Shown piece by piece: positions 27,929 through 38,061 of a stretch of DNA of 64,000 nt. The DNA comes from Coriobacteriaceae bacterium. GTDB taxonomy: Bacteria; Actinomycetota; Coriobacteriia; Coriobacteriales; Coriobacteriaceae. Every line of letters begins with the position of its first letter. Within the stretch, counting starts at the first letter, position 1. Location: the NCBI GenBank assembly GCA_902364975.1, contig CABJFQ010000006.1, positions 71,980 through 135,979 of the forward strand. Reading direction: 5' to 3'. The notes beneath the pieces are model-generated. The model saw only the letters and a program-made list of their open reading frames with translations. It did no database searches and had not been told where the DNA came from. The translations under genes and the position numbers were made by a program.

Positions 27929-28306
27929 ATGATTCCCGGATCGAACAAGGACCATCCGTCCTTCTTAAAGTCGTTTTCCTACGCCATGGAGGGCTTCGTC
28001 ACCGCTGTCAAGACCGAGCGCAACATTAAGGTCATGCTCGTGGCGGGCGTGTGCACTGTCATTGCCGGCTGTATCGTGGGGCTCGACATTGCCGAGTGGG
28101 CCACGATTATCATCTGTTGTGGCCTGGTGATTCACGGCGAGCTGTGCAACACCGCTATGGAGGCTATCGTCGACCTAGCGACCCAGGAGCTCCATCCGCT
28201 GGCCAAGCGTGCGAAGGACATCGCCGCCGCCTCTGTATACGTTCTTTCCATCACCGCCGCGATTGTGGGCGTACTGGTATTTGCCCACGCGCTCGACTTT
28301 ATTTAG
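27929..28306 (+). CDS. dgkA: Diacylglycerol / undecaprenol kinase family membrane protein
   Basis: This 125-residue protein has three TM helices and the DgkA motif GELCNTAMEAIVDLAT, where the Glu and Asn bind metal-ATP. Gram-positive members mostly phosphorylate undecaprenol, recycling the lipid carrier of wall synthesis. The N-terminal SFLKSFSYAMEGFVTAVKTERN is the amphipathic surface helix. It sits between ybeY and era, a common arrangement. Confidence 0.92.
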   Translation: MIPGSNKDHPSFLKSFSYAMEGFVTAVKTERNIKVMLVAGVCTVIAGCIVGLDIAEWATIIICCGLVIHGELCNTAMEAIVDLATQELHPLAKRAKDIAAASVYVLSITAAIVGVLVFAHALDFI

Positions 28307-28318
28307 AAAGGGATTCCC

Positions 28319-29386
28319 ATGTCCGACAATATGCAGCCTACCGATGAGATTTTGGACGACGAGTCCCTGGACGCGGTGGATACCGAGGAGCTCGAGGATG
28401 TCGAGGAGTTCGACCCGTTTGAGGGTATGAGCGACGAGGAACTCGACGCCCTGTGCGACGAGGACGACAACCTCGCGGGCTTTGGTGACGTTGAGCCCGG
28501 TTTCCGCAGCGGCTTTGTGGCCCTGGTCGGTCGTCCCAACGCTGGCAAGTCTACGCTGCTTAATGCCTGCTATGGCAAAAAGGTCGCCATCACCTCGCCG
28601 GTGGCCCAGACGACCCGCCGCCGCATGCGCGCCGTCGTCAACCGCCCCGGCTACCAGCTGGTCTTTGTCGATACCCCCGGTATTCATAAGCCCAAGGACG
28701 GCTTGGGATCCGAGCTCAACAAGAGCGCGTTGTTCGAGCTGAACGATGTTGATGTTGTCGCGTTTTTGATTGATGCCACCAAACCGATCGGCAGGGGAGA
28801 CGCCTGGGTTGCCGAGCGCGTCAGATGCGCTCGTTGCAAGAAGGTCCTGGTGCTCACCAAGGCCGATGAGGCCGACCCCGCACAGGTCATGGAGCAGCTT
28901 AAGGCGGCCCACGAACTCATGGAATATGACGACGAGATCGTGACGTCGTCGGTCAAGAACTTCAACGTCGATGCCTTTATCGAGACCGTTGCGCACTTTT
29001 TGCCTGAGGGTCCGCGTTGGTTCCCCGAGGACATGGGTACCGACGCTTCCGATGAGACGCTCGTTGCCGAGTTTGTGCGCGAGAAGGTCTTGCGCCGCAC
29101 CCGTGATGAGATTCCGCACTCCGTTGGCGTGATCTGCGATGCGCTTGAGCAGACCAAGAAGGTGCTGCGCGTGCACGCCACCATTTACGTCGAGCGCGAG
29201 GGCCAAAAGGGCATCATCATCGGTAAGGGCGGCGAGATGATCAAGCATATCGGTATCGACGCCCGTCGCGATCTTGAGCGCATCTTTGGCACGCAGGTCT
29301 TTTTGGAGCTGGACGTGAAGGTCAAGGCCGGCTGGCGTGACGACGAGGCCCAGATTCGCCGCTTTGGCTACAACGCCGAGGACTAA
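28319..29386 (+). CDS. era: GTPase Era with acidic N-terminal extension
   Basis: This 355-residue protein has the Era GTPase (GRPNAGKS at 71-78, DTPGIHKP, TKAD) and the C-terminal KH domain (KGIIIGKGGEMIKHIG). Era binds the 3' end of 16S rRNA and checks 30S maturation. It is about 55 residues longer than usual because of an N-terminal segment: the first 60 residues hold 26 Asp or Glu and no Lys, Arg or His. The ATG follows AAAGGGATTCCC; no internal start with a better site is seen. It leads into recO. Confidence 0.94.
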   Translation: MSDNMQPTDEILDDESLDAVDTEELEDVEEFDPFEGMSDEELDALCDEDDNLAGFGDVEPGFRSGFVALVGRPNAGKSTLLNACYGKKVAITSPVAQTTRRRMRAVVNRPGYQLVFVDTPGIHKPKDGLGSELNKSALFELNDVDVVAFLIDATKPIGRGDAWVAERVRCARCKKVLVLTKADEADPAQVMEQLKAAHELMEYDDEIVTSSVKNFNVDAFIETVAHFLPEGPRWFPEDMGTDASDETLVAEFVREKVLRRTRDEIPHSVGVICDALEQTKKVLRVHATIYVEREGQKGIIIGKGGEMIKHIGIDARRDLERIFGTQVFLELDVKVKAGWRDDEAQIRRFGYNAED

Positions 29387-29401
29387 GGACGCGCGGCGCG
29401 C

Positions 29402-30151
29402 ATGGCAGGCTCCCGGACATATCGCACCAAGGTGCTCGTTCTCGACAAGACGAAGCTCAAAGAGACCGACCTGATCTTGACGATGCTTGACGAGCGGGGA
29501 CGGCAGGTTCGTGCCGTGGCAAAGGGCGCCCGCAAACCCGGCGGACGCCTGGCTGCGCGCTGCGAGCTGTTCTGTACGGTCGATATGCTGCTCGCACATG
29601 GACGGTCACTCGACGTGGTTTCTCAGGCCGAGCTTATGGAGGCGCCGCTCGGCGCTGCGCCCGATTACGAGACGACCTGCGCCGCAAGCGCGATCGCCGA
29701 GGTCGCGCGCGTGTGCTCGTTCGAGGACGCCGAGGACCCGTTTACCTTTGCCATAACGCAGCGAGCGCTTGCCCTGGTGGGCAGCGGGCTTGACACGGCA
29801 CATATGGACCTACTTGTGGCGGCATATGTCTTTAAGCTGCTATCGCACGTTGGCTATCGTCCCGATTTTTCGGCCTGTGTGCTGTGCGGAGACCCCATGC
29901 TGTCGTATTTTTCGCCCCAGGCGGGCGGTCTCATGTGCGGGTCGTGCGCGTCGAGCGTTCCGGGTGCCGAACTGGTGTCGACCGGTGAGGTCGCATGGCT
30001 GCGCGCCCTCATGTCCATGACCTTCGATGCGCTCATGGCCGAGCGAATCGACCCGCATACCGCAGCCTTTTTGCTGGGGCTTTCGCATGTTTGGGCTGCG
30101 ACGCACACCGATCAGCGCCTCCGTGCGATGGAATTCATGTTGGGTCGGTGA
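29402..30151 (+). CDS. recO: DNA repair protein RecO
   Basis: This 249-residue protein has the RecO OB-fold N-terminus (YRTKVLVLDKTKLKETD) and a zinc site made by Cys159, Cys162, Cys179 and Cys182. It helps load RecA on SSB-coated gaps with RecR. It lies 15 bases after era, the usual partner. No strong ribosome site is visible before the ATG, suggesting coupling. Confidence 0.93.
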   Translation: MAGSRTYRTKVLVLDKTKLKETDLILTMLDERGRQVRAVAKGARKPGGRLAARCELFCTVDMLLAHGRSLDVVSQAELMEAPLGAAPDYETTCAASAIAEVARVCSFEDAEDPFTFAITQRALALVGSGLDTAHMDLLVAAYVFKLLSHVGYRPDFSACVLCGDPMLSYFSPQAGGLMCGSCASSVPGAELVSTGEVAWLRALMSMTFDALMAERIDPHTAAFLLGLSHVWAATHTDQRLRAMEFMLGR

Positions 30152-30175
30152 TGATGCGCAGGCGCGGGCTGCTTG

Positions 30176-30184
30176 TGGTAACAT
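30176..30184 (+). promoter_or_regulatory. Possible extended -10 of rpsO
   Basis: TGGTAACAT gives a TGn-type -10 about 106 bases before the rpsO ATG. The leader between could hold S15 autoregulatory structure, but none is clear. Confidence 0.35.
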
Positions 30185-30289
30185 ACCGACCTGTTGGTAC
30201 CTCGACCTTGGTTGCTCGCTCCACCGGCGGCTTCCCAGTCCGAGGCGAATCGAGTCGCCCGATGGCGACGCAAAAAGAAAGGTGAAACA

Positions 30290-30568
30290 ATGACTGTTTC
30301 CAAAGAGCGCAAGGCGGAGCTGACTGCCCAGTTCGGTAACACCCCGGTCGACACCGGCAACCCCAAGGTTCAGGTCGCCATCCTGTCCGAGCGCATCAAG
30401 GAGCTGACCGAGCACATGAAGTCCCATCAGAAGGACTTCCACACCCGTCGTGGTCTGCTCATGCTCGTCGGTCGTCGTCGTCGTCTTCTCTCCTACATCA
30501 AGAAGAACGACATCGTCGAGTACCGTGAGCTCATCAAGGCTCTGGGCATCCGCGACAACATCCAGTAG
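30290..30568 (+). CDS. rpsO: 30S ribosomal protein S15
   Basis: This 92-residue protein matches S15, including GSPEVQV-like GNPKVQVAILSERI and HSRRGLL-like HTRRGLLMLVGRRRRLL. It binds the central domain of 16S rRNA. The ATG at 30290 follows GAAAGGTGAAACA. As in many bacteria it precedes pnp, here with a terminator between. Confidence 0.95.
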   Translation: MTVSKERKAELTAQFGNTPVDTGNPKVQVAILSERIKELTEHMKSHQKDFHTRRGLLMLVGRRRRLLSYIKKNDIVEYRELIKALGIRDNIQ

Positions 30569-30581
30569 GATTTGTACATGC

Positions 30582-30616
30582 TAAGAGCGTCCTGCGCAGC
30601 GGGGCGCTCTTTTTGT
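30582..30616 (+). terminator. Terminator after rpsO
   Basis: A stem around AGAGCG and CGCTCT with an inner GC extension is followed by five T at 30611-30614 and nearby. Confidence 0.75.
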
Positions 30617-30679
30617 GTAAGGGCGTGAACAATCACGCTCTGAAGCGTGGCGGGGGCAGGGGGCCCGCGTCACATGAGA

Positions 30680-30706
30680 AGCCCGCAGGCAAGGGGCCTG
30701 TGGGGT
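30680..30706 (+). promoter_or_regulatory. Hairpin in the pnp leader
   Basis: CCCGCAGGC (30682-30690) pairs with GCCTGTGGG (30696-30704), ending six bases before the AAAGGAG site of pnp. It could affect translation or decay of pnp mRNA; in E. coli the pnp leader hairpin is an autoregulatory target, but no homology is claimed. Confidence 0.4.
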
Positions 30707-30717
30707 AAAGGAGAACA

Positions 30718-32964
<2,247 letters not shown>

Positions 32965-32985
32965 CAGCTAAACATAAGCAGCTCA

Positions 32986-33019
32986 ACAAGGGCGACTCCG
33001 GACAGGGGTCGCCCTTTTG
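32986..33019 (+). terminator. Terminator after pnp
   Basis: AAGGGCGACTCC (32988-32999) pairs with GGGGTCGCCCTT (33005-33016) and is followed by TT; its distal part is also the outer end of the 33011-33050 repeat arm. Confidence 0.8.
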
Positions 33020-33159
33020 CTTGCGCCCGGGAGGGCCGCATATGAAGTTTCCTGCTCTACAGTCCTGCGCAAGACGGAAAGCACATTAAGTGCTTTCCTT
33101 TGCGTGCGGAACTCGCGATAAACTTCATATGCGCCCCTCCCGGGCGCAAGCAAAAGGGC
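33011..33159 (+). repeat. Structured element copy A: 40-bp inverted repeat around a conserved core
   Basis: Arms 33011-33050 and 33120-33159 are complementary at 39 of 40 positions. Between them lies a 69-base centre with a perfect 9-bp hairpin at 33076-33098 (GGAAAGCAC with GTGCTTTCC). Bases 33045-33128 match the reverse complement of 33307-33390 at 74 of 84 positions. No protein is encoded. The outer arm ends copy the pnp terminator tail. Confidence 0.85.
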
Positions 33160-33261
33160 TGGTTAGTGCCGCTCGCTATTTAGTTAGACAGTCTATTCAG
33201 TAGTCAGATTTCAGATCTGTAGATAGCCGCAGCAGCATCTTCCCAGATAAAACCGACCAAA

Positions 33262-33290
33262 ATAAACCTGTCTCTTTTTGGCAGGTTTCC
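33262..33290 (-). terminator. Hairpin downstream of element copy B
   Basis: AAACCTG (33264-33270) pairs with CAGGTTT (33282-33288). Read on the minus strand it is followed by TATTTT, so it could end a minus-strand transcript crossing copy B. The stretch 33160-33261 shows nothing else clear. Confidence 0.35.
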
Positions 33291-33306
33291 CGTGGGGCGG
33301 GCACTG

Positions 33307-33390
33307 ATGAAGTTTATCGCGAGTTCCGCACGAACAGGAGGCCACTTAATGTGGCCTCCGTCGTGAGCAGGACTGTAGAGCAGGAAACTT
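33307..33390 (-). repeat. Structured element copy B, inverted
   Basis: This is the second copy of the 84-base core, in opposite orientation to copy A. Its central 9-bp hairpin (GGAGGCCAC with GTGGCCTCC on the minus strand) differs from copy A at three base pairs, each changed on both sides. The flanking parts of the core are almost identical. The long outer arms of copy A are not preserved. Confidence 0.85.
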
Positions 33391-33608
33391 AGCCCGTGCC
33401 GGGGCCGCTGAGCCCTGACCGGCGGGATGGACCAGTTCAGATGGGGCTTTGATGCATGGGTGGTCTGTTGTTGTGCAAATGGGTATCATACTGTGGTTAT
33501 TGCATCGACTCTGCGATGCATGTTTGTACGTTCCCGGCGGTCGGTTTGCCAGAAGCGCCCCGTCGGTTGTTCCAGACCCGTTTCGAAGAAAGGAAACCAC
33601 ACTAACCT

Positions 33609-35279
33609 ATGGCAGCTAAAAAATCATCTCCCTTGAAGATCATTCCGCTCGGCGGCCTTGACGGCATCGGCAAGAACATGACGGTCTTCGAATGCGGCGA
33701 CGACATGGTGCTCGTTGACGCTGGCCTCATGTTCCCCGACGATTCCCAGCCCGGTATTGACCTGGTGCTTCCCGACTACACCTATGTTCTGGAGAACGAG
33801 GAGAAGCTCCGCGGTATCGTCGTCACCCACGGCCACGAGGACCACACCGGTTCGCTTCCGTATCTGCTGCAGGACCTCAACAATAAGGTGCCCATCTTCT
33901 CGAGCAAGCTGACGCTTGGCTTTATCGAGGGCAAGCTTTCTGAGTTCCGCATCCGCGCACCCAAGTTCCGCGAGGTCAAGGGCGGCAGCCATGTCAACCT
34001 CGGCGGCATCTCGCTCGATTTCTTTTCGATGACGCACTCCATCCCCGGCGCTCTGGGCGTGTTCATCCGCACCAATCAGGGCACCGTTATGCACACCGGC
34101 GACTTTAAGCTCGACCAGACGCCCATCGACGGCGTCACGCCCGACTACGCCGCTATCAGCCGCTTTGCCAAGCAGGGCATCGACCTGCTGCTTTCCGACT
34201 CCACCAACGCCACGGTTCCGGGCTTTACCAAGTCCGAGGCCGAAGTCGGCCCCAACCTGCTGCACGCCATCAAGAACGCGCCGGGTCGCGTGTTCGTCGC
34301 GTCGTTCTCGAGCCACATCCATCGTCTGCAGCAGATCTGCGATGCCGCCCGCAAGTGCGGCCGTAAGGTCGTTGTGACCGGTCGCTCCATGCTCACTAAC
34401 ACCCGCGTGGCGCGCGAGCTTGGCTACCTCAACATCGACGACGCCGATATCATCGATGCCTTTGACATCGATAACCTGCCCGACGACAAGATCGTCGTCA
34501 TGTGCACCGGTTCGCAGGGCGAGCCGCTGTCGGCCCTGTCCCGCATGGCCAACGGAGAGCACAAGACGCTCTCCATCCACGAGGGCGATACCGTTATCCT
34601 CTCGGCAACGCCGGTCCCCGGTAACGAGAAAGCCGTCCAGCAGGTCGTCAACAGCCTAGCCAAGCTCGGCTGCGACGTGTGGGATAAGAACCGCGCTCTC
34701 GTTCACGTCTCCGGTCACGGTAGCCAGGAGGAACTCAAGCTACTGATGGCCATGGCCAAGCCCACCTACTTTATGCCGGTTCACGGCGAGGCCGTGCATC
34801 TGCGTGCCCATGCCCAGCTGGCCCGCAAGATGGGCATCAAGGATGATCACATCTTTATCCTCGATAACGGCGACACGCTCGAGATGCGCGGCGGTATCGT
34901 CAAACGCGGTACGCCCGTCGAGTCCGGCGTCGTCTACGTCGACGGCCTGCGTATCGGCGATACCGACCCCATCGTCCTGCGCGATCGTCAGAAGCTCGCC
35001 AACGACGGTATGGTTACCGCTGTTGCCATCGTCTCGCTCAAGCACAAGAAGATCGAGGCCATCGAGTTCTCGGGCCGCGGCGTCTCGTTTGCCATCGACG
35101 ACCAGTTCTCCGAGGATGCCTCCGCGTCCATTATGAAGACGATCGAGAAGGGCAAGTTTAGCTTTACGAGCAGCGGTTCCGATGCCATTCGCAAGGCCGT
35201 GCGCGATTCGCTCTCTAACTTTATCTGGAGCCGTACGCGCACCCGTCCGATGATCATCCCGGTCGTCATGGAGGTTTAG
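33609..35279 (+). CDS. rnj: Ribonuclease J
   Basis: This 556-residue metallo-beta-lactamase/beta-CASP ribonuclease has HGHEDH at 74-79, MHTGDFKLD and the beta-CASP histidine in VHVSGHGSQEELK. It acts as 5'-3' exonuclease and endonuclease in mRNA and rRNA processing. The ATG lies about a dozen bases after GAAAGGAAA, a slightly long spacing. Bases 33391-33608 upstream contain a possible -10 (TATCAT at 33484) but no clear promoter. The gene is followed after one base by ftsK. Confidence 0.95.
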   Translation: MAAKKSSPLKIIPLGGLDGIGKNMTVFECGDDMVLVDAGLMFPDDSQPGIDLVLPDYTYVLENEEKLRGIVVTHGHEDHTGSLPYLLQDLNNKVPIFSSKLTLGFIEGKLSEFRIRAPKFREVKGGSHVNLGGISLDFFSMTHSIPGALGVFIRTNQGTVMHTGDFKLDQTPIDGVTPDYAAISRFAKQGIDLLLSDSTNATVPGFTKSEAEVGPNLLHAIKNAPGRVFVASFSSHIHRLQQICDAARKCGRKVVVTGRSMLTNTRVARELGYLNIDDADIIDAFDIDNLPDDKIVVMCTGSQGEPLSALSRMANGEHKTLSIHEGDTVILSATPVPGNEKAVQQVVNSLAKLGCDVWDKNRALVHVSGHGSQEELKLLMAMAKPTYFMPVHGEAVHLRAHAQLARKMGIKDDHIFILDNGDTLEMRGGIVKRGTPVESGVVYVDGLRIGDTDPIVLRDRQKLANDGMVTAVAIVSLKHKKIEAIEFSGRGVSFAIDDQFSEDASASIMKTIEKGKFSFTSSGSDAIRKAVRDSLSNFIWSRTRTRPMIIPVVMEV

Positions 35280-35280
35280 T

Positions 35281-38061
35281 TTGGCGCGCGGATCTGCACA
35301 AAACGCCAAAGGCAATAAGGCCAATAACCAACCGGCATCTGCTAAGGGTGCCGGTTCCCATCTGCGTGCCAATAAGGGCCACGAGGCGGACTTCGACGAT
35401 TTTGAGCCCTTGGTCGAGCCCTCGGCCAACCGCGATATCGCCGGCGTGGTCATTGCCGTTTTGGCGATTGCGTCCTTTATTGCCGTGATTTCGCCGGCGA
35501 CTGCGCCCGTTACGGCTGCGGTTGCCGGTTTCTACCACTTGGGCTTTGGTCTGGGCGCCTACGTGCTGCCGATCGTCATTTTGCTGTTTGCCGCCACGCT
35601 CTTTTTAGGCGAGGACTCGCCGCTCAACGCGCGCTCTGTTGCGGGCGGCGCCGTGGTCTTTATCGCCGTCGTCTCCATTCTTTCGTTGATGGTGCCAGGT
35701 ACGAGCGACTCGTGCGACCTTATGTTCACGCCGCAAAATCTGTCCGCCTCGGGTGGCTACATTGGTGCGTTTATTGCGAGTGCGCTGCAGAATGCCCTGG
35801 GTAAGCCTATCGCGATGGTAGTCCTGTTGGGCCTTGTCGTCGTGGGCCTGGTCATCATCGGCTTTTCGGTGGGTGGCGTTTTGCGCTCTGCTCGCGACCG
35901 TGCGGCCGATTTTGCCGAGCGCCGTCGTGCCGATGTTAACGCGAGCCCGTGGGGTGACGATGAAGCCCTGTCGGTGCCCGGCGTTGCCCGTCCTCACCTG
36001 AGCATTCTTCGTCAAAAGGGCTCCGATGCTGCCGTGACCACGGTCATGGGCAACGATGTGGACCCGGTTTTGGACGATGACGACGAGGACGAGGATCCGT
36101 TTGTCGACGTGTCCGATGCCGTGGAAGCTGAGCGCGCTAAGACGACGCTGTTGCCGCGCCGCCATGCCAAGAAGGGCAAGGCTGCGCCCAAACTCAATAC
36201 GAGTGAGCCCGACCCGTCTTGGTCCGAGAGCGAGATTGAGCTCACCGAGGGCGATGACGAGGACGACGAGGCTCCGATTGAGACCGCAAAGACAACTTTG
36301 CTGCCGCGTCGCCATGCAAAGCGCGACCAGGTAACCGGTCAGCTTTCGATGGAAGACGACCCCGATAAGATCGACGAGTCCGAGCCGCCGTTTGCCGTGA
36401 ATCCTGTCTCGGCAGCACCTCAGATCCCCGACTTCTTGAAGCATCCCAAGGTTGCCGATGCGCCTGCCTTGAGTGCTGTCGAATCGGCTGCGGCTAGCGA
36501 TGGGGGAGCGGACGGCGGCGCCGCAGATAACGAGGGCGAAGAAGAGGACGGCCTCAAACTTCCGCCACTTGAGATTCTGCATGCCAACCCGCAGTCGGCT
36601 TCCTCCGCGTCTTCTGACAAGGAGCTGGAACAGACTGCCGAGTCGCTTCAGTCCACCTTGCTGGAGTTTGGTCGTAGTGCCCGCGTGGTCGGCTGGATCG
36701 CCGGCCCCACGGTGACGACCTTTAAGCTGCAACCTGGCGAGGGCGAGCGCGTGAGCAAGATTTCGAGCCTCGAGGACGATATCGCGCTATCGCTTGCTGC
36801 CCAGTCGGTGCGTATCTTTGCCCCGATCCCCGGCACCTCGCTTGTGGGTATCGAGATCCCCAATCGCAAGCGCCAGAACGTCAACCTGGGCGACGTGCTT
36901 CCCTATGTGAAGGGCGGTCCGCTCGAGCTCGCCATCGGTCGAGATGCCGAGGGTACGCCGGTCGTCGCCGACCTTGCCAAGATGCCCCACCTGCTGATCG
37001 CCGGTACCACGGGTTCCGGTAAGTCGGTCATGATCAACTCCATCATCACGACCTTGCTCATGCGCGCCCTTCCCGAGGACGTTCGCCTGATCATGGTCGA
37101 CCCCAAGCGCGTCGAGCTTGCGGGCTATAACGGTCTGCCGCATCTTTACGTGCCTGTAGTGACCGAGCCCAAGCAGGCCGCGAGCGCTCTGCAATGGGCC
37201 GTGTCCGAGATGGAGCGTCGCCTGAAGGTCTTCGAGCGTCTCAACGTGCGTAAGATCTCGACCTACAACGAAAAGCAGGCCGCCGGCGAGTTTGAGCATT
37301 ACGACAACCCGCCGCAAAAGATGCCCTACTTGGTCATCATCATTGACGAGCTCTCGGACCTGATGATGGTTGCCGGCAAGGATGTCGAGGCCTCGATCGT
37401 GCGTATCGCCCAGCTGGGCCGTGCCGCCGGTATTCACCTCATCGTGGCTACGCAGCGCCCGAGTTCCAACGTGGTGACGGGCCTCATCAAGGCCAACATC
37501 ACCAACCGCATCGCCTTTAACGTCGCCACGGGCATCGACTCGCGCGTCATCATCGACCAGATGGGTGCCGAAAAGCTCACCGGTTTGGGCGACATGCTGT
37601 TCTCCAAGGTCGACTGGGGCAAGCCCCGCCGTATCCAGGGCTGCTTTGTCTCGGATGATGAAATCAACGAGATTGTCGAGTTCGTCAAGTCGCAGAGCGA
37701 GCCCGACTACCACGAGGAGATCCTGTCTGCCGTGGCGCCCGCTTCCATGTCCATGGCGGGTGGTGGCGGCATTGTCCGTACCGGAGTCGCCGAGCCGCAA
37801 GACGATGATCCGCTCATTTGGGAAGCCGCCCATATTGTGGTGGAATCTCAGCTTGGCTCCACATCTGGCCTGCAACGTCGTCTGAAGGTTGGCTATGCGC
37901 GTGCCGGGCGTATTATGGACATGCTGGAAGAAAAGGGTGTCGTCGGTCCGCCCGACGGTTCCAAGCCGCGTGAGGTCCTGTTGGACGAGGAGGGGCTTGC
38001 CGCGCTGGAATCTGTCGATGCCGAGATGGCACGTGAAGATCGTGAGTTTGGAGGATTCTGA
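35281..38061 (+). CDS. ftsK: DNA translocase FtsK/SpoIIIE
   Basis: This 926-residue protein pumps chromosomal DNA at the septum. It has four TM helices (about 57-200), an acidic linker (about 215-450), the alpha/beta motor with Walker A GTTGSGKS near 575-582 and IIIDELSDLMM, and a C-terminal gamma winged-helix domain (LQRRLKVGYARAGRIMDMLE). Within the linker the motif AKTTLLPRRHAK occurs twice, near residues 286 and 336. A TTG start follows GGAGGTTTAG. Its stop overlaps the ATG of the RodZ-like gene. Confidence 0.95.
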   Translation: MARGSAQNAKGNKANNQPASAKGAGSHLRANKGHEADFDDFEPLVEPSANRDIAGVVIAVLAIASFIAVISPATAPVTAAVAGFYHLGFGLGAYVLPIVILLFAATLFLGEDSPLNARSVAGGAVVFIAVVSILSLMVPGTSDSCDLMFTPQNLSASGGYIGAFIASALQNALGKPIAMVVLLGLVVVGLVIIGFSVGGVLRSARDRAADFAERRRADVNASPWGDDEALSVPGVARPHLSILRQKGSDAAVTTVMGNDVDPVLDDDDEDEDPFVDVSDAVEAERAKTTLLPRRHAKKGKAAPKLNTSEPDPSWSESEIELTEGDDEDDEAPIETAKTTLLPRRHAKRDQVTGQLSMEDDPDKIDESEPPFAVNPVSAAPQIPDFLKHPKVADAPALSAVESAAASDGGADGGAADNEGEEEDGLKLPPLEILHANPQSASSASSDKELEQTAESLQSTLLEFGRSARVVGWIAGPTVTTFKLQPGEGERVSKISSLEDDIALSLAAQSVRIFAPIPGTSLVGIEIPNRKRQNVNLGDVLPYVKGGPLELAIGRDAEGTPVVADLAKMPHLLIAGTTGSGKSVMINSIITTLLMRALPEDVRLIMVDPKRVELAGYNGLPHLYVPVVTEPKQAASALQWAVSEMERRLKVFERLNVRKISTYNEKQAAGEFEHYDNPPQKMPYLVIIIDELSDLMMVAGKDVEASIVRIAQLGRAAGIHLIVATQRPSSNVVTGLIKANITNRIAFNVATGIDSRVIIDQMGAEKLTGLGDMLFSKVDWGKPRRIQGCFVSDDEINEIVEFVKSQSEPDYHEEILSAVAPASMSMAGGGGIVRTGVAEPQDDDPLIWEAAHIVVESQLGSTSGLQRRLKVGYARAGRIMDMLEEKGVVGPPDGSKPREVLLDEEGLAALESVDAEMAREDREFGGF

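Noticed and set aside
33011..33390. CRISPR array
   Set aside because: The repeats are inverted and only two, without regular spacers or cas genes nearby.
33346..33636. Small frames on both strands in the pnp-rnj gap
   Set aside because: They cross the structured repeat copy B and the rnj start without ribosome sites or conserved motifs.
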